From: Prevotellaceae bacterium UBA1746
GTDB taxonomy: Bacteria > Bacteroidota > Bacteroidia > Bacteroidales > Bacteroidaceae
Assembly (NCBI GenBank): GCA_002314875.1
Contig: DCHS01000051.1
Coordinates: 1 to 46,620 of the forward strand
Direction: 5' to 3'
DNA length: 46,620 bases
Shown here: positions 15,726-27,600 of the stretch, piece by piece
Position numbering within the stretch: position 1 is the first letter of the stretch
Layout: the number at the start of each line of letters is the position of its first letter
Translations under genes and position numbers: made by a program
The notes under the pieces: model-generated
Told to the model about the DNA's origin: nothing
Databases searched by the model: none
Seen by the model: only the letters and a program-made list of their open reading frames with translations

Positions 15726-16424
15726 TTAGAAATTTACACTGAGTTTGAAGAGTTTGCCGAGGGTACCGTGCGTCTCACCATCGTAGTCGCAGGTCTGGTC
15801 GAAGAACTCATACTGAAGGGTGCCGGGAAGATGGACCGCAAAGCGAATCTGCTCGGGATCGCCGTCCGTAACCGGCAGAAATTCTGACCGTACGCGGAAA
15901 CGGACATACTGAATGCCGTTGGCCTCCATAGGTTCGGCAAACGCACAGCACTCACTGTGGAAAAAGGCTGCCACACGCATCGTTTCGGGATCGAAATACT
16001 TGCCGTTCACACGGACATCGGCGAGGACCACGGTCTCAAAGGGCTGCTGCGCAGGGGCTGTCCACTTCGGAAGAACACTTACCGTACAGGTCGCGCGGGA
16101 AAGGTCTTCCACGGACACTGCCGTCACCGTTGTCTCACCTTCGCTGAGGGCATAGAAGACATTGTCCTTGACAACCAGCACGGAGTCGTGTTCCGTAGCC
16201 CAGAAGACAGGGTAAGGATAGACTTCACCCGTCGTCGTCAACGCCTTCATGGAGAAGGTGTCGCCTTCCATCGTGAAGATGTCGTCTGTCGTCAACGCCA
16301 GTTTCGGTGCTGAAGGAGAAGAGGGATTCTCCTCAATCACATCGCCAATCCCGAAGTCGAGGAGACCGCAGGACTGCAAGGTGAGCAGAAGCAACAGACT
16401 TGTGAAAATACCGAAGAATCTCAT
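15726..16424 (-). CDS. Small lipoprotein with Ig-like and ECRG-type domains
   Basis: 232-aa lipoprotein (lipobox LQSC, C19). Residues about 40-120 look like a BIG2/Ig-like domain (TMEGDTFSMKALTT, GETTVTAVSVEDLSRATCTVSVLP). The C-terminal half matches, by eye, the N-terminal domain of T9SS proteins A and B: MRVAAFFHSECCAF corresponds to IEVAAFIDGECRGD, and CDYDGETHGTLGKLFKLSVNF to QYDFDGETHGDLSHLEEFNVLDL. So an anchored lipoprotein in the train carries the same module as the two exported repeat proteins. The ATG overlaps the TGA of the upstream fibronectin-type gene (ATGA), which indicates translational coupling. The next gene begins 13 bp after its stop. Confidence 0.85.
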   Translation of the reverse strand: MRFFGIFTSLLLLLTLQSCGLLDFGIGDVIEENPSSPSAPKLALTTDDIFTMEGDTFSMKALTTTGEVYPYPVFWATEHDSVLVVKDNVFYALSEGETTVTAVSVEDLSRATCTVSVLPKWTAPAQQPFETVVLADVRVNGKYFDPETMRVAAFFHSECCAFAEPMEANGIQYVRFRVRSEFLPVTDGDPEQIRFAVHLPGTLQYEFFDQTCDYDGETHGTLGKLFKLSVNF

Positions 16425-18670
16425 TTTGCAGGAGCTTTAATCGTTACAATATTGGAGGGTGTGCTCTCACGGCCGTCAGCAAACTGAATCATGACGAAGT
16501 ACTGTGCCTCTTCTCCGGGCTGGAGGAGGTAGTCGGTGTGGAGCATATCGTTGGGAGCAGAGGACATCAGGAACTTGAAACGGTTGTCCTTGGGGCCCTT
16601 GCGCCAGATGCAGAAGTACCATTCGCCCTTGTAGGGAAGATTGGTGTCAGTCTCCCAGGCGATACGGGTGGTGCCTGCCTTTTCTTCAAAGACACCCATC
16701 AGGTCGATGTCCCAATCGAAGACGGTCTCACCGGCCCAGGCTACAGAGTAGGCAACGCTCTTGCCACTCGTCAAGCCATTACAGCTGACAGATTCCATGG
16801 CATAGAGATAGCGGTCGTCGCGAATATAGTCGGGAACATCGCAGAGCTCCACATAGTTGCCGTTGGCACGGACAGAATCAGGATTGAAGGTGCCGATGAG
16901 CTGCCAGGTATTGGTCTTGCTGCGGCTGTGCTCGAGACGGCGGTAGAGACGGTGCTCGTCAATCTGCTGTTCGTCGGGACAACCCCAGCGCATGTGGATA
17001 CCGTCGGTATTCACCCAGGTAGAGTCGATATGGGGCTGGGAAGGAACGAGGGTTGAAGGTCGTTGGACTCTGAAGGGAGGGGTGTAGGCGCCTTCGTTGG
17101 TGGAATAGTCTATCGCGCGTACCTTATAATATATATAGCGCTGGTTCACCTGTGTATCCACGGTATCCACGAAACACATCTCCGCACTCTTCTTCGTGCT
17201 GGCGAGCATGAACTGGTGGGTGGTATCGTTGGCAAAGGCCACCTCGAAATACTCGATGTCGTCCTCGTCAGCCTCCCAGGTCAACTTGATGGTTCCTGTT
17301 GCAGCGTCCGTCTCGGCCTTGAGATTGCGGGGAGCATCCGGAGCCTTGACATCCTGGAGACGGAGGAGTGTGGGCATGGCGAAAGAAGCATTACCTGCCT
17401 CATCGTAGGCACCGACGGTCACCATACCGGTGGAAAGTCCCGTAACATCAACGGTGAAGACGGTATCGTTGGCACCGAAATACTGCCTGGAGAGACGCTT
17501 CCACTCCTTGCCGGTCCACTTTTCGTGATAATAGAGCGGCATGAAACCAACGAAGTCATCCTCGATGCTGTCCTTGGAGATATGGAAGGTCGCTGTTACC
17601 CCCTTCATCAAGTCGTTGGGATCGGTATGGTTGATCTCAATAGCGTGAATCTTGGGAGAGTTCGGACCCATCATATCGGGAATATGAACCTTGTAAACAT
17701 CCGACGGCAGGGTGAGGTCGCCGAAGGCGTCGTGGGCCATAATACGATACTCGTAGTCACCGGGCTGCTCTACGATATCCTTATAGAAACAGTCCTGCTC
17801 ATCGGTAGTACCGACAGACATCATCAAGTAGGGATTCTTGTTGACGCGCGTCCACATAATCTCGTCAGAGCGGCGACGGTCGATTTCATAGGTGGAATAA
17901 GGCAGGGGCTGCCACCACAGACGGACGGAATTCGGACCTGTAATGGTGTCACCCATCTCCATCTGGAGCTTCTTGCGCTCGTAGGGAACATTCTCGATAT
18001 CAGCGATATGACCGGCTCCCATGACGAGGCTGCTCCAAGGGTTGCGCTTGGAAGGCTGGAGGATGTATTCGTAGTGATGACCACGAACGACCTTGCGGTC
18101 CGTCCAGCGCATCGCGAGACGGTTCGCCAGGTCTGTACGCCACTCAGAGAGGATGACGGTGAAACCGAAGCGCGTCTGCTGATCATCATGGATTTCGAGG
18201 AGAGACTCGAAGGTTCCAGCCTCAGCATTCGTCTGGTCCGGCATGAGATGGGTATCGTTGTACATCAATCCCATGGCACCATAGGCCAGCGAGTCCGTTT
18301 CAGGATAGAACGCCTTCATCTGCTCGAGGGTCCAAGGCTTGAAACCCATCACAAGGGTATCGACCTTACCGTCCGTTTTATCGATACGGTAAAGGTCCAC
18401 ACCAGTCATGTGGAGACGGCGCTGGGTAACGAAGTCTTCACCCGCCCAGCGGAGGACGATGCTGTCACCGTAGGCACGGGCAAGCATCATGATCTTAGCC
18501 TCCACAATACCCTGATGAGGGGCGGGGAAACGGTCGTCCACCACAACGGTGTCCTTGACATCGGCATCGGCCCTACCCTGCTGACCCTGTGAAGAATAGC
18601 CAGCCAGCATCTGTGCTGCAAAAGCGGAAGCGGCCGAAGCCACGATGAAAAGTTTTCTATAAGATATCAT
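16421..18670 (-). CDS. Secreted fibronectin type III-like protein (749 aa)
   Basis: Secreted protein with a signal peptide (MISYRKLFIVASAASAFAAQML) and several fibronectin type III-like beta sandwiches, clearest in the C-terminal half: APDAPRNLKAETDAATGTIKLTWEAD-type, SQPHIDSTWVNTDGIHMRWGCPD-type and a last one ending in ADGRESTPSNIVTIKAPAK. The N-terminal 250 aa (VVVDDRFPAPHQGIVEAKIMMLARAYGDSIVLRWAGED onward) also look like such domains. No T9SS tail and no lipobox. ATG at 18670 replaces a TTG two codons earlier. It starts 12 bp after the stop of the giant gene and ends overlapping the start of the small lipoprotein gene, so it sits in the core of the operon. Function unknown; probably a structural partner of the giant protein. 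Confidence 0.85.
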   Translation of the reverse strand: MISYRKLFIVASAASAFAAQMLAGYSSQGQQGRADADVKDTVVVDDRFPAPHQGIVEAKIMMLARAYGDSIVLRWAGEDFVTQRRLHMTGVDLYRIDKTDGKVDTLVMGFKPWTLEQMKAFYPETDSLAYGAMGLMYNDTHLMPDQTNAEAGTFESLLEIHDDQQTRFGFTVILSEWRTDLANRLAMRWTDRKVVRGHHYEYILQPSKRNPWSSLVMGAGHIADIENVPYERKKLQMEMGDTITGPNSVRLWWQPLPYSTYEIDRRRSDEIMWTRVNKNPYLMMSVGTTDEQDCFYKDIVEQPGDYEYRIMAHDAFGDLTLPSDVYKVHIPDMMGPNSPKIHAIEINHTDPNDLMKGVTATFHISKDSIEDDFVGFMPLYYHEKWTGKEWKRLSRQYFGANDTVFTVDVTGLSTGMVTVGAYDEAGNASFAMPTLLRLQDVKAPDAPRNLKAETDAATGTIKLTWEADEDDIEYFEVAFANDTTHQFMLASTKKSAEMCFVDTVDTQVNQRYIYYKVRAIDYSTNEGAYTPPFRVQRPSTLVPSQPHIDSTWVNTDGIHMRWGCPDEQQIDEHRLYRRLEHSRSKTNTWQLIGTFNPDSVRANGNYVELCDVPDYIRDDRYLYAMESVSCNGLTSGKSVAYSVAWAGETVFDWDIDLMGVFEEKAGTTRIAWETDTNLPYKGEWYFCIWRKGPKDNRFKFLMSSAPNDMLHTDYLLQPGEEAQYFVMIQFADGRESTPSNIVTIKAPAK

Positions 18671-18682
18671 AGTCAAAGTTTT

Positions 18683-21600
18683 TTATTTTCTAGTATTGAC
18701 AACCTTGTCCATATTGGTAAGGGTCGTCAAGGAGAGTTTGGCAAGACAATCAGCGTAGCGCTTCTTAGCGGCTGCGAAGGCGGTCTGAGCATTAGCAAGG
18801 ATTTCCGCACCATCTCTGGTAAGGTTATCGTAACCTACATCGTCCTTGGCGGTATTCGCCTTCATCAGGAGAGTCTCCATCTTCGTATCGATATCAGGAT
18901 ACTTCTCTGCAAGTGCGCGGTAGTCAGCAGCATACTGTTCGTAGGTGTTGATGGCAGCATCAAGTTCAGCCTGGGTTGCCACAATGCTGCGGAAGCTCTT
19001 GAAGGTAGTTTCAACCTCCTGATATGCACGATAGATATCAGCGGAGAGCTGCTCCATGGCCTCGACATCATTAGCATAAGCCAGGCCCTGAGAAACATAG
19101 GCATCAACAGCCTTGTTCCAAGCCCTCATCTCATCGCCTCCCCTGAAAGTGAATTCGCTGACATATCGGTAATAACCCGTTACCATTTCCCAAGCCTGAT
19201 AAGAGGTTGGAGCGGCATTGATGCTGGCCTCAGCATCAGCAATACGCTTGACATCATCAGCATACATCTTTTCGAGCGGAGTGATAAGGTTTTGAGGAAT
19301 ATCACCTTCAACCTTCGCTCTGTAACTATCATACTTCTCGGCAAAATCATTATCCGGATCATAGAATGTACCCGATGAAAGCTTCACCAACATAGCCCCC
19401 TTCCAATTGTCACGGGAGGTACGATAATCACCTTCAGCATCCTCAAGTTCCTGACGAATGGCACTCAGTTCTTCAATTGAAGCCTTACCGGCCTGATGGC
19501 GTTTCATGCAATCAGAAGCCTTGAGTGTCAAGCTATTGAGATTGTCCCAATTGGTGGTGATATCCTTGGCACACTCCTCATAGTAGTCAGCAAGCGCGTT
19601 GGTACGCAGAACACCATTGCTCCAATTACAGTAACCCGATTCGTGTCGAGCCTTAATCCAAGGACGGAAGGTTTCCACCTTTTCCCAAAGAGCGCGGAGA
19701 TCATCTTCCTTAGCCTTCATGGCCAAGAGAGAGGATTGCGCTTCTTGAACGGCTTCAGTAATGTTGTCTTTTAGGCTATTTAAACCATTTTTTCGAGATT
19801 CGTATGATTCCATTAAATCGTGATCAGGACGGAAATCACAATCTATTTCATCCTTTGTACAACCGAATAATAATAGCCAATCGTAGTCAAGGCTCATTAC
19901 ATCAGGAATATTATAATAGTCATACAAGTTCGACTGATATTTGTCAATATCTCTTCGCGCTTGATTTGCTAATTCCTCAGCTAAGCTGTTATCATTAGCA
20001 TCAAGAGCGGCCGTCTTATCATATAGACCCTTAACGATATCTATATCTTCTTCGCTAATAGGAACGTAATCATCCAATGGAATTATACCACCCTCATTCA
20101 GGAAATCAAGAGCAGGCTTAGCGTATTTTCTTGCATATTCCAATGGATCGAAATCTATATCACCAGGATGGTCATAATAAGAGCAACATATTGCCTTGAT
20201 TTTACCTCTCGTGTCATTATAGGATGGAATTCTCTTATAAGCATAGAAGCGATCTCTCCAGCTTTCTGCCTCTTTATGACATTGATAGATACTGTATTTC
20301 ATGCCATTGACATAAGCTGTAATCTTATCGGCCTCAGCTTGGTATTCAGCCATAACTGACTTATTGTAGCTGGCAGCACGAAGTTGAGCTGCATTATCTG
20401 TTAAGGCTGCCTTTTCCATTACAGCGTCAGCATAAGGCTGGGCTTTGTCCATGTATCGCTTAAAGAGATATAATTCTGCCTTCCATTTAAGCGTGATAGT
20501 ATCAACGTTATCCATCAAGGCATAATCCATCCATTTCTCAAACATTTTTGAATCATGGAACTTTGTCAAACCTGATACATAGATGGACTTTGCTCTGTCG
20601 ATAATCTTGGGAACTTCATCCTTTCGACTATCCCAAAATTCTACAAGCTTAGGATAGACATTATTGCGATAATCCTTGAAATAGTATTCCAAAATATTCT
20701 TGAGTTTATTCTTGGCAGCTGTCAATTCGCCGTAAGGTGCATAGGCTTGCTCTGCCTTGGCCTTCCAATCTGCAGCGTCCATGGCGATGACTTCCATATC
20801 ATCGATTTTACCGCGATAGGTGGTGTAGGATTCCTGGACCTCAGCCAACATCTCGTCAGCCTCTTTTACATAATTCGTTGCATCATTATAAGCCGGTGTT
20901 CCAGGAACTGTAAGTGCCATCAAATCGTTAAAGATTCTATGAACATCAGAGTTCTTCTTTCCTACCCAATAGAAATTGGTATTGGAATCAGAGAAACCCT
21001 TGGTTTTCTTGAGTTCATCGAAACGGTTTATCACATTGTTGGCATGGGTGTTACCATTATTTAAATCCTTATTGAATTTCTCACGGTCATCAGCATACAG
21101 GTACGAATTATAGGATTTCTTATATTCCTTCTGCTCCTGCTGCATATAGGCTAAATCCTCATCGGTACCAACCACATCGGCACCCTTAATTATCGAATTG
21201 AGGCTAATGTAGTTAGACTCTTCTAGATCGCGAGCTTGCTTCAGATTCTTAAGGACAGTTTCAACACGCTTCTTCGTCTCAGGATCCTTAAGGATATCAA
21301 TCTTTTCGATAAAGAGTCCAGCATCGGCATAGAGACTGTCGACTACATCTTTGAAATAGGATACTTCATTGCGGTACCAGGTAATCTCATTCTGCAACTT
21401 GCGGCAGGTTTCGATATCCTTTTCTGCCTCAATACGAACCACTGACTTGGCAGAGGCACCCTTGGCAATGATGGCATACTGCCTTTCTGCTGCATCCAGA
21501 TAGCCTTGACCTTCAGATACGTGAGGGGTAACCTTGCCTAAAGTTGAGATTTCCTTATTCAGGTGGCCATATAATTCATCATAATATCCCTGAGCAGATG

Positions 21601-24600
21601 ACAAATGAGACATGTTGCCATAATACGCATTCATTAAACAGTTCTGAATGTAAGTATTCAGGGAATAAGCATTATGGTTTACCTTCCTGTCTACAAGGTT
21701 ATGGCCCGTTTCATATTGGGCCTGAGCTCTGAGATATACCTCCTGCAACTGGTTGCGGTAGTTCACCAGGTTATCCTCATTCTTGCGGTAGTTGGTTTCA
21801 GAGACTGTACCACCGGAAGCGCTGTCAGAAGCACTGGCACCAGTCACTTCACCCTCACTGGTCTTGCTGCCGTTACCACTCATAACAGCGATAGAACTAT
21901 TATCAACAGATGCTGATGAAGTCAAAGGATTCTTCACATCATATTGATACAAACAGCTGCCGTTCAGCAGATTCGTACATGTATAATTACCAGTTTCAAA
22001 ATCATAGGCATTGACACGGTAAATCTTGAAGGTAGCATTCTTCAGGAGGGCCATGGCAGGTTCTGCCTCGAAGGTAGCACCGGTTGACATGAAGGTGTAG
22101 TCAGGCTGTTTCAGCCAGTCCTTATAGTAAGCCTTTGTACCATCGTTGTAGATATCAGTATTGCAATTTTTGCTGATACCCTGCAAACTGTAACTGGTAT
22201 AGAGCTGGACATCCTCACAAGCGCGATAATGTTCCTTCTTCATAATCTTCGGGAATACCCAGTGCAGACGGGCAATGAGCGAAGCTGCACCACCGGAGAA
22301 GCCAATCTGATAATAGGGCAATGACAGGAACTGATTGTCTTGATCGTCTGCCTTGACATAGTTAGCATATCCCGTCTCCATCTCCTTGCTGGTTGCTTGA
22401 TTGCAGGTGAGATAGGTACCACGGTGAAGCTGCATCCATTCATTAGCATACTTCAAATACTCACTATCAGTGGGCTTCGCGGAAAGACGGGTACGGGCAT
22501 AGTTATCAACCTCACTACATGCTGCCTGAATGCGCGTAGCAAAGGTCTGGGTACTCTTGTACTTCGTCTTAATTGGAGTGAGTACATGATGGAGATTGAG
22601 CAGATAGCTGCTTGAAGGATAGAATCCGAAGGCACGCTCGTCGGTATTGAGGAGATAGTCATACTCTCCACTCTTGGGAGCAGGCACGGGGTAATAGCCA
22701 TAACCACCCTGATACTGGCTTTGGTCATAGAAGAACATATTGCGGATCTTCTCCTTGTCGTCCCAGATATTGGTAGCCTGGTTATCATCGGCAGGTTTAA
22801 AGGTCTTCAGCTTGCTACCGAAGGCTCCTTCGTAATTACCCGCACCTTTGACACGCATAACGGCACTCTGCGTCGTCGTGATATCGAGGTTGAACTTGTT
22901 CCTGTCAGTTTCCCAACCGCCGATGAAGGCAAAGTTGCTGAGGTAACCGATATAGAGGAAAGGATCGTAGTTACGGGCGAGTTTTGAGCCAATCTTCACC
23001 TGATCCAGACCAAGGGCAATATCACGGGTGTCAGAAACCGTATATGACGGATAGGCATAGCTCTTCAGCTGGGCACCTACAAAGGGAACTTCATAGGGAA
23101 GACTCTTGTTCTGGTAGCCTGTCCGCCAGTTACCTGAAACTACATGGACATGGAGTCGGCCGATATTCAGGGTATCGGAGCTGATGGCACCCGTCTTTGT
23201 ATTTACATTATAGGTCGCATAGTCAAGACTCATGATATAGTCACCATCTATCTCCATCTTTGAAAGAATCGTACGAGGCTCCATATTACACATCCTGTCG
23301 TTCTTCACCCATGCATTTTCCACGCGCTGCAATTCCAGACCCTTCTCATTGAGAACACGCCAATAGAGCTTGCCAGAACGGTAGGCGGTTCCGGAGATAT
23401 CCTTGGTCAGGGCAATGGTAGGACGCTGTGCATCGTTGAGATACACCTTCATATACTTGCCGGTCTCGTTGTCCTTGATGTTGTCATGGAGACGGTTGTA
23501 GTTGCTGGGATATGCTATCGCTACGAACTTTTCAAGGTCGCAGGTGTCAGCAAAGGCTACATCCTCACCCGTGCAGAAGAAGAAGTTCTTCGTCTGCTTC
23601 CAGGGTGTATTCTTGTATTTTGAATCTTTTTCGTCAAAGGTTACGGGATCAACTTCTCTACCCTGCTTGAGCTCATAAGCACAACCGTTGAGTTCCAGGC
23701 GGTAGAACTTATTGGCCTCCAGCTTGCTTCGGAGAGAAGCGAGATTAAGGATATGGTGGGTAGGATTACCTCCTGTCCACTCGATTTTATATTTATTGCT
23801 ATAGTTATTGGTCTTCTTTTCGGGATTGTAGTTAGAAGCCTTTTCATAGGTGTACAGCCAGGCTTCCTGCTTAGCACGGAAGACGAAGGTACGTTCTGCT
23901 TCCATCTTCAGCTTTTCAGCATCGCCGCTGTAATCCTTAACGATTCGCTGATATTCGTTTTCATCGAGGACACGGAAATGCTGCTCGAGGGGAGCACTGG
24001 TGTTGACATAAGGTGCCTTGGAGAGGTAAGGCTCGATGGCATTGTTCTTATTCCAGCCTTCAGTCTGGATGGTATCACCGAGTGAACAGTAATCCCAGAG
24101 GATGAAGTTGTCGAGGGGATTGCCCAAGAAGAGTTCACACTTGTTACCACAGGTGAAGGAGAACTTCTTGTTCAACTTGATCAAGCCACCCAAAGCACTG
24201 ATCTTCGCACGGAGCTTGCCGTCGAAGTAGGTCGGGTTAGGACCACCCATATTGAGAACACCACCAATAGCGGCATTCGCAATTTCAAGATCCTTCTTGT
24301 AGAAACCAAGGTTGATATGGAGGTTCAGCCAAGCTGCAAAGTAGGCATAGAGCTGACCCTGGCCGTACCATTCGTTCCAGCCCGGATGACCATTGGTGTT
24401 GGTACATACAGCACCACTCAGCTTACGGAGGCTGACATCGAAACCTGCCAGTGCATCGAGACCAGCGGTAATGATACCGAGATTCACATCGATATAGCCA
24501 TAGACCTGGGCACCGAACATGACACCACCGACCACGCTGCCGCCAAAGTTGGCAGTAGCCTGGGAACGGGCAGCATCGGCCTGACCAATACCGTCGGAAA

Positions 24601-27600
24601 CAGCAGAACCATTATCAGAACCGTCAAGGAACTTGGCAATCTTATCGGGGATGGGAGGCAACTGGCCGTCATTCGGCAATTCGTTACCTACACAGATATA
24701 GGCATTCGCTCCGACCTTAACCGTCACAATCTTGGACTTGAAGTCGATGAGGACGAGCTTGCAACGCTTGTCTTCGGTCGGTTCACCGAGATAGACGTGC
24801 CACTTCACCTTGTCGAGCTTACGACCTTCGACCTTGCGGGTAATCTTCACATCGAGGGTGATGGAGACGGAACCCAAGGAAGCGGTCTTCTTCTGTTCGG
24901 CATTGTTGGTTTTGACATCACCTTCCGCCTTATCCTTGCTGCTGGATTCACTCTCTGCCTTTTCAAGGTTGGCGAGGTCAGCCATCTCGCTGTCAAACTT
25001 CTCGAAAGAAGAGTTGAGTTCCTGGAGACCCTTCACGTTGTCGAGCTTGGAGTCGGAGGTGATGGTGAGCTGGAAGTATTCGTCGCGCTGGGTGTTTTCG
25101 TAGAGAATGGTCATCTTGTTATGGATGAGACCACCCACAGCATCGAGGGTACCGACGAAGAGGAACTGCGTCAGACCGCCCTTGCCTTCACCGTCGCGGT
25201 TCTTGTCGTAAATGACCGTCATGGTGAAGTCACCGGACATGATGTCATCGGCACCAATGGTCGATAATTTCATTCCCAGGATGATACCAATCTTTCCTCG
25301 CTTCGGCGTCACTTGGTCAGGATTCTTGGCAGAAGAGGAACAGTTGAAATAGAAACCACCCGTGAAGCCGTTGATCTGGACAGGAGGAACAGGCACACCG
25401 GCCTTGCCATCCATTGTAACTACAAAGTAACCCCATGAATAGGCACGTTCTATTGCTGTAGCCTTCTCTTCATAGTAACCGCCCTTCATATCGAGGCCGA
25501 AGAGATCACCGGGAAGAACAACCTTGATCTTACCCGCGAAGCCCTTTCGGGTTGAATTGTCTTCGCGTTTAAGTGAGCCATCGAGAGTAATACCGCAGAA
25601 AGAGGTGTGGAGACCGATGCTGTCGAGGGTACACTCGTTGAAGGTCGCGCTGACATTCGTAATGTCCGTCAGGTTATAGACGGAGAATTTCAAAAAGACT
25701 TTGGCGGCAGCACTGATATCGATGCCTTCGACAACCTTGACCTTACCCGTAATACCGAGTTTCAGATTGAGACCACCGCTCTTCGTGCCAGCGGGAGGAT
25801 TGTTGTCAGACTCGAAATCAAAGCCTTCCAAACTGAATTCAAACGGACCGACCTTCTTGGACATAGAAGCCAGAGACCAGGCACCTGTGCTGAAGAAGAA
25901 GGTCTTGCTAGCATTGTTGAAGGTCTTGCCTTCATAAAGCGTCAGAATGGTTTTGGTCTTATCGTTGAAGGCAGAAGTCTGCATACCCTTGATCTGGGCA
26001 TATTCTGAAGCCCAGTCCTCGTGAGCACAGTTGGCAATGCGGAGACCGGAGAAGTGGATGTCGGGGATACTGATATCAATCTTGATCTTATCCTTGATCT
26101 TGCCTTCCACCCAGTCGGAACCGGAGATACGAAGGTTACCGCCCATGAGGAGTTCCACACGGGTCTTGGTGTCTGCTGCTGTGGTCTCAGCCTCAACAGC
26201 GAAATAGGTCAGACTGCGTTCGAAGGAAGCCTTGGCGAGGAACATATCGATGTTCATCTCGTCATCCATCTGCTGGATGGTGAAGATGTAGGCCGTGTTT
26301 TCAGTCTCCTTGCCCTGCTTCAATGCCTTGCGGATCTGGCAGTTGTAAGCCAGCTTGGCAGGATTGTTGTCCTTGGTCTTGATCAGGGGAACACCAATCT
26401 TACCCTTCATCTTACAGTCGTCGAAGTTGCTCTGAATAAAATTCAGGGTTACCTCATCAAGACTGAAGGACCAGCCACCGAGCTTACCGGTTTCACCCTT
26501 GAAAGCATTATAGACGCCGGCGGACATGGTTGCACCAGACTTGTCAAAGAACATGTTCTTGGCGTCAACCTTAAGGCGCTTGTCACTTGCATTAGAACCA
26601 AATTCAAAGGCCTTCGGGAACCTTACACCAACAGTCTTTACATAGAGACCGGTCCAGTCGCCGTCGTTTTCAACACTGTACTTTCCGCCCTTGTAATCCA
26701 CGAGACCCGTGAGACCCGCCTTCTTCTTGTCGTACTTGGCGGGGAACTTACCCATCTTATCGGAGTTGCGGAAGAGGGAGTGGTCATAGACGATGTCAGA
26801 GGCCTGGAAAGTCCAGCCAGGAAGATCTTCTGCCTGGAAATCATCAATGTTCACCTGGTCAATCAACCAGTCATCCCAGTCGGAGAACGATCCGCGGATG
26901 TTCATGATGGGACGCTCGGGACGACCGTCAGCACCCTTCTTGACTTCACCCTTCACGTCCTTGACGAGACCGGGAATCTTCATGTCGATATCGACACCGA
27001 GCATTTCGAAGGCATAGTCGTGCCAAGAGATGTAGCAACCGTCAGAAGGCTTGAGGAGGTCCTCAGGGCATTTGAAGGTCATCTCATAGCTGGACTTCGG
27101 ATCCTTGATGGTGAAATCGCTCAAAAGGGCAATCGTACCGGACTCAGGAACGATATTGTCGGGAGAGATACAGAGGCGGGGGGCACCGAAGACGAGGATG
27201 TCATTCTTCAGATAGCTGGAGTTGGGCAGCGTGAATTCGCCGATGAGGTCCATGGTGGCATGGGTCGGCGCGAATTTCATCGTGCTGATCTGAAGCTGGA
27301 CAGGACTCTGGTTGGTTACATCGGGAAGTGCAACGGGGAAGTAGAGTTCGTTGATATTGCCCTTACCAAGGAGGTTGTAAACAGCCTGACCCTTCTGCAC
27401 ATAGCCGTAATATTTGCTGAGGTCGATGGCCTTGGCCAAATCCTTGGCTCCGGACTTTGCGCTGGCAGAAATAGCACTGGCATAAGGCAGACCGGAATCG
27501 CCGATGTACTTGTCAATACCCCAGTCGCTGAAGAGCTGCTCGACGGTGTCGAGGTCACTCGTTGCAGCATCCTTGGCATAGGTCTGGCATTCACCCTCAT

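Noticed and set aside
17063..18592. 509-codon plus-strand frame opposite the fibronectin-type gene
   Set aside because: The minus strand has a signal peptide, Fn3-like domains and coupled neighbours; the plus frame has no recognisable domain.
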